A DNA stretch of 64,000 bases from Siphonodentalium dalli (GCA_032622095.1 CP136069.1:188001-252000); one strand, 5' to 3'. Positions 47,801-56,742 are shown, counted from the first letter of the stretch. The notes: generated from the sequence alone by a model not told the origin. Numbers and translations: made by a program.

Positions 47801-49502
47801 TTGAAATATTGTGTCTGTCGTTTGCAGAATGAGATCCACAGAGGGTGAATTTAGTTACATTATCCCGCGCTGTGGGCTAGGATCACCAAATTAACCATCT
47901 GGGAACCTCATTCTGGACATTCTGCTGAGGCATCAACTGCGATGGGAGACATAATTATGATCAGATCGAAGTTTTGATATTAAGATAACCTGAACTTTTA
48001 CAGAAGACATCTTCGACTCAAATTAAATATTTCGTTTTGAAGAAAAAAATGGGACATATTATGTTATTGGTCCGTCGGGGTGTGCGTATGTCTAGTCGTC
48101 TGTCCGCGCGTCCGTAATTCACTGACTAGAATGTGAGCTAACTGAGCTTACTAGCCCAAAATACAGGTAAAGTTCGAATTTGGGTTCCGCACGCCAATTT
48201 TCAGTAGAGTTATGGCCCTTTGTTGAAATTACCACGATCCGCATAGGCCTATATATATTTTGGCTCGCCCTAGCGATGCTCTTTTTATATACATTATCGA
48301 TATTAGATCGTTGTTATTATATTTAAATTGGGGTACATTCTCCCTTTATAATATATGTATTATTTAAATATAATAATAGAACATACCAATCAAAAACATG
48401 ATTCTTTAGGGTGTTATGGTTTATTATTACCACTTTAGAGGGCGTTCTATAGTAGATTAACAGAATTTTGCCCTCATGATAAGAATGCATAATTTTGAGG
48501 CGAAGTTGACCGGAAGCTTGCTGCGGGCGTTAACGAATTAAGCTTTGTTTCATTAACGCCCACCACCCGCTCCCGGTTGTCACAGATCACGTGATCGCAC
48601 GAGACTAGAGTGGCAATACTAGTAATAACATGGTTTTGTCCGGCGTCATGGTTTATTAACGGCCCTCCAGGAATGATTAACAGTCCTCGGGCCTATTCGC
48701 GGCCATCTATACTGCGTCTCGGTCCTCTAATAGGCACTCGGGCTGTTAATCATTCCTGTCGGGCCGTTAATAAACCACAACGCCTTCAAAAATCATGTTA
48801 TTGGTATATTGACGGTCCGATAGAAATGATTAATAATTTAATAGCCCGATGGCATATTAGGTTATTATTACCACTCCGTCCTCGTGTGATAACGTGATCA
48901 TTGAACTAACCGGAAGCGGGTGGCGGACGTTAATGGAAACAAAGCTTCGCTAACGCCCGCCGCCCGCTTCCGGTCAACTTTGCCTGAATTAAAGTATGGA
49001 ATCTTATTGTGCGGGTAAAATGTTGTTAATATAGCAGAGAACGCCCTCTAAAGTGGTATTGCTAGATGGTATTAAAATATACCAATTTATGTTTCATATA
49101 AACAGAGTTATTTTGTCGTTTTCAGTGTCCATATTACCTTACCTTGTGGCCATTCCGGCAGGATTAATTATCTTGGCCATCATCGGGATCTGCATATATT
49201 ACCGAAAATTCCGGAAGCAGGATGATATCATAATGAATGCGAGGGAGTCACGGGAACGGAAGAACCGAAAACACAGCGAGCACAATAATGTGTACTTGGG
49301 TCCAGTGGAAAGTGTGTACGCCGAGGCAAAGGACGTTCCGGAGGTGTATAACGAGATCGATGACAGCAGAGTGTATACTGACTCACAATTACGCGCAAAA
49401 TCTGCGCCCAATCCTTATTTAGAATTGACTGATAATGGCCCAACACCAAGTGCGCAAGTCAACGGTGGATATCTTGAGTTAATAGATGTTCCGCGAGTTT
49501 AA
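40661..49502 (+). CDS. MAM-domain type I membrane protein with tyrosine-rich tail (3' five exons)
   Basis: Five exons (40661-40822, 42360-42607, 45021-45111, 46705-46830, 49126-49502) join in one frame with intron phases 1, 0, 1, 1 and GT-AG borders. They encode 334 residues, the first completed by a G from an unseen exon. Residues 9-166 form a MAM domain: DCNFENGMCGW at the start, ESCLTLWYNMHG in the middle, VAVDDISLHPNPC at the end, cysteines at 10, 17, 82, 125 and 164. Residues 168-210 are a Ser/Thr/Gln-rich stalk. Residues 213-235 form the membrane helix (AGLIILAIIGICIYY), followed by basic residues, so the C terminus is cytoplasmic. The tail has tyrosines at 266, 274, 284, 293, 307 and 325, including YNEI and two YLEL. 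MAM domains mediate adhesion or oligomerisation of surface proteins. A signalling or endocytic role for the tail is inference. The signal peptide and any further domains lie upstream and were not found. A possible AATAAA is at 49917. Confidence 0.85.
40979..41060. mobile_element. Left-end fragment of the AGGGGTACTGTAC MITE
   Basis: CTTAAAGGGGTACTGTACGCC matches the TTAA-AGGGGTACTGTACACC end of the element at 60349. The right end was not located. It lies in intron 1 of the MAM gene. Confidence 0.45.
41061..42094. other. Intron DNA with an AGGTACTCAATCCG-family fragment
   Basis: 41920-42025 carries TACTATTTCTTCGGCTTCGA and a GACGAGGAAC block of the MITE family. The rest is unrecognised. Overlapping short frames around 41450-41730 on both strands have no family match. 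Confidence 0.4.
42095..42212 (+). repeat. (GA)n microsatellite
   Basis: Interrupted GAGAGAGCGAGAG run in intron 1, about 120 bp, 150 bp upstream of exon b. Confidence 0.9.
42360..42607 (+). CDS. MAM gene exon b (MAM core)
   Basis: Acceptor TTGTAG ends at 42359. Donor CAG/GTCAGT lies at 42608. The exon encodes residues 55-137: YYINTPVGVYGEFILYSPVL, ESCLTLWYNMHG, and EWICEMLDVPVVYETQ. It contains two N-glycosylation sequons (NTT, NGT). It enters in phase 1 and leaves in phase 0. Confidence 0.88.
42608..43074. other. Start of MAM intron 2, with poly-G run
   Basis: A run of about 32 G at 42769-42800 could form G-quadruplexes or be an assembly artefact. Otherwise nothing recognised. Confidence 0.5.
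43075..43352 (+). repeat. (GAT)n microsatellite
   Basis: Imperfect GATGATGAT array of about 280 bp in intron 2. Asp-rich and His-rich frames across it are not genes. It continues after the hAT insertion at 44341-44420, so the insertion split one microsatellite. Confidence 0.9.
43353..44340. mobile_element. hAT-like element with CGGTCC-rich ends
   Basis: The ends are TAGTGATGCGGACCGGACC and the complement CGGTCCGGTCCGCATCACTA. The flanking 8-mers TGGCAGTG and TGGGAGTG differ by one base, consistent with an 8-bp hAT duplication. Both ends hold clustered CGGTCC/GGACCG repeats. The centre is AT-rich with no transposase. It sits inside the GAT microsatellite of intron 2. Confidence 0.75.
44812..44884 (+). 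repeat. (GAT)n(GGT)n microsatellite
   Basis: GATGATGAT runs directly into GGTGGTGGT in intron 2, about 140 bp upstream of exon c. Confidence 0.9.
45021..45111 (+). CDS. MAM gene exon c (MAM end)
   Basis: Acceptor TTTTTATAG ends at 45020. Donor A/GTGAGT lies at 45112. The exon encodes IVLSVDVAQPTMTEVAVDDI then SLHPNPCNQN. VAVDDISL plus the final Cys is the hallmark close of a MAM domain. It enters in phase 0 and leaves in phase 1, matching its neighbours. Confidence 0.9.
45377..45673 (+). other. Unrecognised 98-codon frame in MAM intron 3
   Basis: The frame opens MTMFSFSVLALSSLFILNMG, which is hydrophobic like a signal peptide, then turns charged (NLDKTYLNQQ). No domain was recognised, no splice or Kozak evidence stands out, and it lies in an intron. 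It may be chance or an old insertion. Confidence 0.2.
45955..46210. repeat. ATATCA-rich repeat, second cluster
   Basis: Copies of TTTTGTGATATCA, as at 3600-3830, lie in intron 3. The single motifs repeat about eight times in mixed orientation. Confidence 0.55.
46705..46830 (+). CDS. MAM gene exon d (stalk)
   Basis: Acceptor AAAACAG ends at 46704. Donor C/GTAAGC lies at 46831. The exon encodes CSGRLPPVKSTQTTVRVSQT and onward, rich in Thr, Ser and Gln with no domain, as expected for an extracellular stalk. Phase 1 at both ends fits exons c and e, but its short, low-complexity nature makes it the least certain exon. Confidence 0.7.
46841..47466. mobile_element. AGGTACTCAATCCG-family MITE, long-arm form
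   Basis: Left end AGCTACTCAATCCGATTAG (preceded by ATAA) and right end TCGGATTGAGTACAT-TTAA. The arms pair over about 200 bp (TTATCAGAATCGGTTAATTG with its inverse near 47370). It begins 10 bp after the donor of exon d. Confidence 0.8.
47463..47758. mobile_element. TTAA-flanked MITE abutting the previous one
   Basis: TTAA-CCCTTTCGCGACAGG at left and TCATGAAAGG-TTAA at right. It contains two palindromes with TATATAAGAGAATGCA, so it is related to 19215-19645. It shares TTAA 47463-47466 with the preceding element. Confidence 0.65.
47815..47965. repeat. GAATGAGGT-family hairpin
   Basis: TTTGCAGAATGAGATCC and the inverted GAACCTCATTCTG enclose about 90 bp. It is a member of the family at 388-486, 700-786 and 57775-58376. 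Confidence 0.65.
48428..49058. mobile_element. Palindromic MITE in the last MAM intron
   Basis: The ends are CCACTTTAGAGGGCGTTCT and its complement, preceded and followed by TA-. Inner arms pair too (GACCGGAAGC with its inverse, CACGTGATC). A central hairpin lies around CGGCCCTCCAGGAATGATTA. It ends 67 bp before the acceptor of exon e. Confidence 0.75.
49126..49502 (+). CDS. MAM gene exon e (TM helix and cytoplasmic tail)
   Basis: Acceptor GTTTTCAG ends at 49125. Stop TAA at 49500-49502. The exon encodes SILPYLVAIPAGLIILAIIG with ICIYYRKFRK (membrane helix and stop-transfer), then the tail with NNVYLGP, SVYAEA, EVYNEI, RVYTDS, NPYLEL and GGYLEL, ending IDVPRV. Its uniform codon use and the phase match make it a sound exon. 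Confidence 0.9.
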
Positions 49503-49669
49503 GAAGCCAATACTTTCTACTAAATAGCCTATACTCTCGTGACGATAAACAATTCCTCCAAAAGTTATGAGTTCAATAACGTATGTCACGCTTTTTTTTT
49601 CAGCACCTCTTTTTCGTTTTAACAATATTGTAGAATCAAGCTTCCCAAGGGTATGTGCCTTACTCCACA

Positions 49670-49900
49670 ACCCCCTTAGGAAATGTTCAGATAATAAGAT
49701 TAAAAATGATTCATTTGTTGATCTAATTATTTGAACATTTCCCACCAATGGATATGAATCCTTCTGCAATTGTATTATATGTCCGGCTGTCTGTCGTCTG
49801 CTCATATTTCCTGAACATACCTCCAGATGAATAATATACCAGTCCAATTTATATGTTTACAACTGAATGGGAGAATCCATTAAGTAAAGGAATTAAGGGT
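49670..49900 (+). repeat. Dispersed repeat, relative of window start
   Basis: CCCTTAGGAAATGTTCAGAT and AATGGGAGAATCCATTAAG match the order seen at 40-265. It lies in the presumed 3' UTR or just after the MAM gene. Confidence 0.6.
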
Positions 49901-49916
49901 TATAACCCATTGATTG

Positions 49917-49922
49917 AATAAA
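49917..49922 (+). promoter_or_regulatory. Possible poly(A) signal of the MAM gene
   Basis: AATAAA about 415 bp after the stop codon, the first canonical signal downstream. It is weak evidence by itself. Confidence 0.35.
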
Positions 49923-50227
49923 AATCAATACGAATCTAAAGCATCATTTTGGAATATCATTTTGTTTGTTTGTTAGATTCTGTCGTCACCACTGTGTTGA
50001 CTAATATCCCTGAGATGATTATAAGCCTCTTGTGTTGGTCCTCTGCATGGCACCCCTCCCATGAATCATGAATACCAGTTAACAGAGGGGGTGAATCCCG
50101 CGTATACCGTTTAAGAAAATATATTCATGGTTAATTATTTCACACCAATGTGATAATTTTCACACTTAAATTTAGCTGAAGTGATCTCCTTAACTTCAAC
50201 ATATCAATATGTATGATACTGAATGAG

Positions 50228-50415
50228 TGAGATCACCGAGTCGCTACCATATCCATCCAGCCCCCACTCCGCGGTTTAAGTGCTACAGGTCGTTCCATAT
50301 ATTGAATTCATGAATATCCAAAAGCTCCATATATGGAATGCTACTCCAGAACTTTGACCTGTAGCACTAAATGCGCGGAACGGGTATGAATCCAATATGG
50401 TAGCGACTCAGTGAA
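50228..50415. repeat. Hairpin at the left border of the foldback element
   Basis: GAGTCGCTACCATAT and its inverse ATATGGTAGCGACTC, with ACCTGTAGCAC inner pairing, enclose about 190 bp. Confidence 0.65.
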
Positions 50416-50759
50416 TGTTAAAGTGACACGAGGTAATCTCGATGTGTGAATATTAATGGGAGACAATGCGCTAGCAATGCATGTTAAAGGGACGTGATGC
50501 AATCTCGGTGTATGAATATTAAAGGGACACAATGCACTCTAACGCGACAGGCTACACTCACTGTGGATGAATGTTAAAGGGACCCCCGTCACTCGAACTT
50601 TCAATATTTAAAAAAAACAAAAAAATTCAAAACTTCGAAAACTTAAAAAAAATTAACAAAATTAAAAAAAAAAAAATTAAAAATTAAAAATTAAAATTAA
50701 AAAATTTTCAAAAATTTAAATTAAATAAACTTCAATTATTTCAAGAATTAAGCATAAAT

Positions 50760-51265
50760 TTATTTATTTATTTTTAGGAGTTTCTTGAATTTTCTCATTG
50801 CTTCATCCGAAGCCCATTCATTATAATATCCGAGTTTGGTCAGCTTGAGCATTTTCCTCATGATAGTGTTATGTATGGGGGATGTTTTCAAGCGATGCTG
50901 GTATTCTATCAATCGTATGTAACTTTTGAGAAAGAGTTCAAACTCTGTGTCGCTCCATTCTCGTTGAGCTTTTTCCTCAGCCACTTCTTCCAGCATGCTC
51001 TCTTCTTTCATTAGTTGATCAACCTTATCTGACCACACTGCCACCGCTGCAACATACTTTTGAATGTGTCCATCTCGTCGACACATTCTGCAGCTTTCTT
51101 ACAGCCGATTGCCGCGATACTACCGGCGACGCTATCATCCTCCGAATCTGATATCGTTTCCCGTTCATCTTCGTCCGAATCTATATCCGTTTCTTGGTCA
51201 TACGCAGACTACACAGTATCTTCGTATCAATCAAATATCTCGTTCTTCGACGGTGTTCCTGACAT
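50760..51265 (-). pseudogene. Unknown foldback-borne ORF, left copy, broken
   Basis: Reading from ATG 51265 the product starts MSGTPSKNEIFD, then stops (TGA), and another stop (TAG) follows. A later in-frame acidic part (ISDSEDDSVAGS) leads into VDEMDTFKSMLQ. A 22-bp deletion relative to the right copy shifts the frame. The main block (AAVAVWSDKVDQLMKEES to the end, stop at 50760) is open for about 95 codons. It is helical and Lys/Glu-rich with RLIEYQHRLKTSPIHNTIM. I do not recognise the family. A SANT/Myb-like role (QREWSDTEFELFLKSY) is only a thought. Confidence 0.5.
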
Positions 51266-51479
51266 AACTCCGTGTCTACTATTCTTATGTATTTGTAGAT
51301 TGTAGTTCGTCGATGATATCTCCGCATAAATGGCACCCGTGCATTATCTCGAATTATGGGAAGAACGACCGTTCTTATATGAGCGAAAAGAAGAGAGAAT
51401 ATGGTGTGGTATTATAAACTCGCCCCGTTCGTACGTCTATTTTCTTTTAGAGTTATAGTTCTTAGGTAAAACAAAAGGT

Positions 51480-52015
51480 GCGCACGTGTCCCCGTCCCCT
51501 CCTTTTTTAGTCGGGGGGGAGGGGGGTTGTATGGGGGATCGTGCATCGAAAAAAAAACGAGAAAAGAGCAAATCAGCGATAAAGAAGAGGAGAAAAAGAT
51601 CAAATGAGAAGAGTGGAGAGGGAAAACAGCAACTGAGCAAATGGGGAGAGGGGAAAGGAGCAAATGAGCAATAGATGAAAAGGGTAAAAAGCAAATGTGC
51701 ATTCAAGGAGAGGAAAAAAGAACAAATGAGCAAGAGGGGAGAGGTAAAAAGCATCTGAGCAAAATGGGAGTGGGGAAAAGAGCAAATGAGCATGAGGGGA
51801 GAGTGAAAAGAGCAATTGAGCAAACGGGGATAGGGGAAAAGAGCAAATGATCAATAGATGAGAAGGGAAAAGAGCATATGTGCATTTGAGGAGAGTTGAA
51901 AAGAACAAATGAGCGATAGCGGAGAGGAGAAAAAGAGCAAATGAGGAATAGATGAGAAGTGAAAAGAGCAAATTAGCGATATATAAAAAAGAGCAACTGA
52001 GCAGGAGGGGTGGCG
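51480..52015. repeat. Purine-rich array, AAAAGAGCAAATGAGCAA unit
   Basis: About 17 irregular copies of GAGCAAATGAGCAATAGATG-like units with GGGGAGAGG between them fill the foldback centre. Long minus-strand frames rich in Leu, Phe, Ser and Cys are by-products of strand asymmetry. Confidence 0.85.
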
Positions 52016-52073
52016 AAAGATATTATCGACGAAATACAATCTACTAAGACCTAATAATAGTAAACACGGAGTT

Positions 52074-52620
52074 ATGCCAGGAGCGCCGTCGAAGAATTAT
52101 ATATTCGATCGATACGAAGATACTGTGTAGTATGTGTGTGACCTATAGAAACGGATATAGGATGGGAAACGATATCAGATTCGGAGAATTCGGAGGATGA
52201 TAGCGTCGCCGGTAGTAGCGCGGTAATCGGCTGTAAAAAGCTGCGGAATGTGTCGACGAGATGGACACATTCAAAAGTATGTTGCAATGCGTCAGCAATG
52301 ATGCGGCAGCGGTGGCAGTGTGGTCAGATAAGGTTGATCAACTAATGAAAGAAGAGAGCATGCCGGAAGAAGAGGCTGAGGAAAAAGCTCTAAGAGAATG
52401 CATCGACGCAGAGTTTGAACTCTTTCTCAAAAGTTACAGACGATTGATAGAATACCGGCATCGCTTGAAAACATCCCCCATACATAACACTATCATGAGG
52501 AAAATGGTCAAGCTGACCAAACTCGAATATAATAATGAATGGGCTGCGGGTGAAGTGATGAGAAAATTCAAGAAACTCCTAGAAATAAATCTAATGATTG
52601 AAGATTCAGACAATAATTAA
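52074..52620 (+). pseudogene. Unknown foldback-borne ORF, right copy, broken
   Basis: From ATG 52074 it reads MPGAPSKNYIFDRYEDTV and then TAG, the same stop position as in the left copy. One base is missing before the CVDEMDTFK block. From 52261 the frame is open for 119 codons (MDTFKSMLQCVSNDAAAVAV to IEDSDNN). It matches the left copy closely. Between the two copies I count about 15 replacement codons against one silent change, which does not suggest protein conservation after the arms formed. Function unknown. Confidence 0.5.
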
Positions 52621-52670
52621 ATTTCAATAAACTTCATCGAAATGTTATTCTCGTCTTCTTTATATAATAA

Positions 52671-52770
52671 CTAGCAGGTGGACCGACTTCGTCCGGGCTG
52701 TTTCCCCTCTGCTTTTCGGCGAATTGCGCGATTTGACCTTGAATTGTCCATTGGGTGAGAGAGAGAGAGA
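52671..52770 (-). mobile_element. Helitron 3' end fragment
   Basis: On the minus strand it ends GCCCGGACGAAGTCGG ... CTAG before TTATT, the same hairpin and CTAG as the array at 19773-23748, preceded by TTCAAGGTCAAATCG. The 5' part is lost into a GA run. Confidence 0.65.
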
Positions 52771-53190
52771 GAGAGAAAGTTACTTATTGATAAAAGGTAC
52801 ATTAAGAGCCCGAAAAATTGAAGTTTCAAAATTGGTATATTTTTGTTTAGTTCTTGAAATATTCGAAGTTGATTTTTTTGTTTATTTTGAATTTTTTTTC
52901 AAGTTTAAAATATTTTTTTAAATTTTTGAGAAAAAAAAAAGTTTTAAATGTTCAATTTTATTTTTTTATTTTTGATATTTTAGTTTGAGAATTTGTTCTG
53001 TGTCCTTTTAACTTCCACCCACCGCGAGTGCCGTGTGTCCCTTTAACATTCATCCACAGTGAGTGTCGTGTGCATTGTGTCCCTTTAATATTCACACACC
53101 GATATTGCATCACGTCCCTTTAACATGCATTGCGAGCGCATTGTCTCCCTTTAATATTCACACACCGAGATTGCCTCGTGTCACTTTAAC

Positions 53191-53340
53191 ATTCACGCAC
53201 CGATATTGCATCACATCCGCTTAACATTCACACTGATGCCTCGATCGTGTCCCATTAAAATTCACATAACGAGAGTGCCATCCCCTTAACATCGCGAGCG
53301 CATTGTCTCCCTTTAATATTCAGGGCGGAAGTTACCCATC
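53191..53340. other. Outer decayed repeats of the foldback arm
   Basis: More copies of CCCTTTAATATTCA-type blocks (e.g. 53300-53322), less regular than inside the arm. Confidence 0.5.
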
Positions 53341-53505
53341 GTTCAGCGAAGTCATCACGTGATATACATGTAGATAATACACATATTACGAATGTACACC
53401 ATTCACATGGAGTGACATCGTTCAGCTGGGTCATCACGTGATATACATGTAGATAATACACCGTTCATAGCGAGTGACATAGTTCAGCGGGGTCATCACG
53501 TAATA
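53340..53505 (+). repeat. 65-bp tandem repeat, three copies
   Basis: GTTCAGCGAAGTCATCACGT, with variants GTTCAGCTGGGTCATCACG and GTTCAGCGGGGTCATCACG, recurs with GATATACATGTAGATAATAC in between. Confidence 0.75.
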
Positions 53506-54089
53506 TTTACATACACCTGATATCTCTTCCGATTTCCCCATAGCGTTACGGTAGACACGCCCCCTTATTCAATGCGTTCATAAACATATGAACGTAACGT
53601 GACGTCACTTTCAATGTCGTTCATAGGTTTATGAACACATTGTTCCCGGAAATCACCGGGGATTGTCGGACGTTACCGACTGCTTGAGTATCTAGTCAGC
53701 CAATACGCCAATGATTTGATAGCAAACAATATGTAATCGAGGTTCACGATTGGATGGCTAGTGGCATCTAATCGCGAGCACGGGTGGCACGATATGTTCG
53801 ATTGACTATCAGAATGTTGGTTATCATATAATCCCATATCCGATAATATGTCAAATATAGCGAATTAACGAAATATGAAATACAACGAAAAAGCGAAATA
53901 TGAAAATACAGCGAAATAGCACGGAAAATCGAAATAGGAAAATACAGCGAAATATAGAGCGAAATATAGAAATAGGAAATTATTTTTATAAACGAAATAA
54001 CGGAGATATTTGAAAAAGTGTTTTTGACGAAATAACGGACAATATATTATGTGTTTTAAAGAGTGTAAGTATATAAATATAAATAATAA
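53506..54089. other. Non-coding DNA with a GCGAAATA short repeat
   Basis: From about 53860 to 54050, ACAGCGAAATA-type words repeat about ten times. A small palindrome around CATATGAACG lies near 53580-53640. No gene. Confidence 0.45.
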
Positions 54090-54224
54090 ACGGCGGATTC
54101 AACGTGGTCATGGGTTTTGACCGCGATAAAAAATCAGCAAACTCTGCATGAACCCCTTTGGGGTTCATGCAGTTTGCTGAATTTTTCTCGCGGTCAAAAT
54201 CCCATGACAACATTGAAACCGCCG
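54090..54224. repeat. Perfect-type hairpin, about 60-bp arms
   Basis: AACGGCGGATTCAACGTGGT and the inverted AACATTGAAACCGCCGTT enclose CAGCAAACTCTGCATGAAC and its inverse, with the tip CCCCTTTGGGG. It is likely a MITE or foldback remnant. Confidence 0.75.
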
Positions 54225-54373
54225 TTCATTTCTTATATACACGAACATATAATTAGGTCATGTATTTTTCGTATCCTCAGATTATGATAATTATCCCCAA
54301 CGGGCGTACTGCAGAAGAAATAGGTCATCTACTTTTCGTGACCTCATACGCGAGCACGTTGTCGCTCTTTAAT

Positions 54374-55125
54374 ATTCAAGGCTGAAGCTACGTGTCTAAT
54401 TTGAATTTAATTGGAATGTTCCTTACTCCGACACGTGTGTCAACAACCCAATTGCGTCCATTTTCCATGTGATTGTCAATGCTTCCAACATAGAATGTTT
54501 CCTCGGAATTTTCGATCGGTGCACTTTCAACATAATGCACTTTCTTGCTTCGGCAAACGGACCGGAAGTGGTTAACCTTGTTGCAGAGGTCACATGTCTT
54601 TCCATACGCCAGACATTGCTTTTTAGCGTGCGACAGCCCACACCACTTGCAGTTACAGATTTATGAAGATTTGCCATTACTTACAGTTTTTCGTTTAGTC
54701 CATTTATAATTAGAATTATGTCCCTTTGATCGAAAATCACGTCTCTTGTCATTTTTCACAGAATGTACTTCTCCCGGTACACTAGCACTTGCTGCTGATA
54801 TCTTATTTAACTGTTCATGAACACTTTCGTGTGCCCTGCAAATGTTCTTCACTTTGTCTAGAGTGATATCTGCTTCACGCAACAGTTTTTCTTTAACCTG
54901 CAAGCTGCTAATACCAACGACAATTTGGTCACAGATATTCTCCTCCATCGATGCACCAAATTCACACTTTTGTGATTGTGTCTGTAATTCCATGAGGAAA
55001 GTTTCGAACTGTCTGCCGTCTTGCTTCAATGATCTGAATATGTGTCTTTCAAATGTCTTATTGCCTTTCCACGCCGTCATCATCATTATCGTAAGCAGCA
55101 TTGTCTGGTTATGGTTCTCTTAGAT
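54374..55125 (-). pseudogene. Ty3/Gypsy-like gag fragment with zinc knuckle, disrupted
   Basis: On the minus strand a frame from 55101 carries a gag-like core (ICDQIVVGI, VKEKLLREADITLDKV, ICRAHES), then a stop TAA at 54661-54663. The same frame continues with CKWCGLSHAKKQC and the zinc knuckle CDLCNKVNHFRSVC (CX2CX4HX4C), then FKLDT followed by TAG exactly where a retroelement protease DTG would begin. So this is the C-terminal part of gag, cut before protease, with one internal stop and a decayed 5' end. No LTRs, reverse transcriptase or integrase were seen nearby. Confidence 0.75.
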
Positions 55126-55302
55126 CCCCATTATTTAAATAAAACATCTATGTTCATGACGGTAGTGCCCTCCCTTTTGTTTGATTCAAGCAACACGCTC
55201 TATTTATATTGTATAGTAAAGCCGTTTATGTTTCCACTGTATTTTATTTTTTGTAAATTTTGGACAATAATTATTATCTGGTAGATCCAATTTCATATCT
55301 CT

Positions 55303-55905
55303 ATGGAATTATGCCGCATGAGTATTAATTATGAAGCTGAGTGCCCTTCTTTACCAGAAATCCACAAAATGGAAAATTCAGTGGAAAACCCTGGTGGCGG
55401 CGAAAAAAATATCAGAGCAGATAGAAGCTATGGACCAGTGTGTTCACCCGAACCAAGTGAAGAGACAAGGACAGAACATCAGGGTAATGCAGCAGGAGGT
55501 CAATGCCACTCAAACTTTGATGATGTTCCGATGAATATGGTTAGGTCTCAGCGGACCCGTCGATATATTAAAAAAAATTGTTCCAAAATCTACACCAGCT
55601 AATGGAAGTGTGTGTACATAACCATTTAGTTCCAGTCCGCCAGACTTCTTTTCAGGAAGGATTGAAAATATAAGAGACATGCTTCCAGAAATAGTTAAGA
55701 AATTCCAATAATCCAGATGTAGTGAGGAATTTGCATCGCTTCTGGAAATGGTGGCTGACGGCGGATATCCAATGGATCGATGATAACATTGCACTGAAAC
55801 TTCTCGTAGAGACCGCCATATGGTTTTCTACCATGTGGTACCGGAAAGAAACAACTACATTTTGGAAAATAGTGTATCATTTGTTCGGGGACAAGTTTGT
55901 GTGAC
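55303..55905 (+). pseudogene. Possible second gag-like fragment, frameshifted
   Basis: Pieces in different plus frames have a gag-like flavour: PPDFFSGRIENIRDML near 55635-55690, then WIDDNIALKLLVETAIWF and FWKIVYHLFGDKFV to the stop at about 55904. The pattern F-G ... W-DD--AL-LL---A-WF ... F--F recalls gag capsid regions. A leading frame (55303-55602) has no recognised domain. It is uncertain, and interrupted just before an assembly gap. Confidence 0.35.
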
Positions 55906-55972
55906 TCATGAGTGGTCCGATGTTTGCTGGGCATGCAAAATTGATTTCGGGTGAGACTTCTAGAGGAGAGTT

Positions 55973-56072
55973 NNNNNNNNNNNNNNNNNNNNNNNNNNNN
56001 NNNNNNNNNNNNNNNNNNNNNNNNNNNNNNNNNNNNNNNNNNNNNNNNNNNNNNNNNNNNNNNNNNNNNNNN
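55973..56072. other. Assembly gap of 100 N
   Basis: Exactly 100 N, the usual placeholder for a gap of unknown size. Frames that cross it should be ignored. Confidence 0.99.
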
Positions 56073-56528
56073 AACGCTCTTTGTGTTTACCATCATAATA
56101 TAAACAAACACCAGAAAAGTAACTTTTCATGCTTTTGTTTACATAACAATGGTCATACATATGACCATAACATACTGTTTATGCGATATTTCTTATTTGT
56201 ATACGGACAAAGTCTATCTACATTTTGATGTTCTTTCTGTTTGTGGCGGTTTTTGACGGGTGGAGATATTTTCACAGGATACCCACCGCCAAGGCCAACC
56301 GTGTCTTTAAGCATGCTATAGCGAATTTAAAAACAAACTGGATAAAATCTTAGGGGCATGTTATAACTCAAAACTATCACCAAGTATTCATAGTAATAAT
56401 TTTGATGCCCATGAAAAATGTAAGATTCCCTGGCACTAAACGTACAAAATAAGTCTGTTCAAGAATATACCGGTAAGAAAAAGTTATTAAAATTGTAAAA
56501 AAAATAATAACAAATGATAAAAAATTGT
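56073..56528. other. Non-coding DNA, nothing recognised
   Basis: AT-rich, no supported gene. Confidence 0.35.
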
Positions 56529-56630
56529 TAGGCCAATTCATTCTCTTATATATGCGAGGCGACCTATGGTCGACTCGCATATATAAGAGAATGCATTTGC
56601 ACAGGGTATATGGGTTGATACAACAAGACA
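56529..56630. repeat. Isolated palindrome of the TTAA MITE interior
   Basis: ATTCTCTTATATATGCGAGG and its inverse match the internal palindrome of 19215-19645 and 62811-63211. It is followed by TATGGGTTGATACAA, a word from the CCCTTTCAGTGCC palindrome family. Confidence 0.65.
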
Positions 56631-56742
56631 GTCAATGACTGTGGGGTCGCTCACCAGACTGCAAAGACTGATAAGACTGGGACTCTGGAGACCAAAACAG
56701 TGAGCACTTTTCATAATCACTTTAAAAGAAGTAGATTTAAAC

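Larger units (their letters stand above)
50410..53190. mobile_element. Foldback element with one ORF remnant per arm
   Basis: Left arm 50410-51325 and right arm 52017-53190 are inverted copies. Outer parts are tandem blocks with GAATATTAAAGGGACA in one orientation and TGTCCCTTTAATATTC in the other. AT-rich segments follow, then an ORF in each arm reading outward. The spacer is a purine-rich array. A Helitron 3' end is inserted in the right arm only. Confidence 0.8.

Noticed and set aside
51412-51971. Minus-strand frames of 96-128 codons rich in Leu, Phe, Ser and Cys
   Set aside because: They arise from a purine-rich tandem array and shift frame with the repeat. No membrane-protein signature beyond composition.
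53986-54213. 75-codon minus-strand frame
   Set aside because: It reads through the 54090-54224 hairpin and AT-rich DNA, with no domain.
55908-56228. Frames spanning the run of N
   Set aside because: They cross an assembly gap of unknown size and cannot be read.
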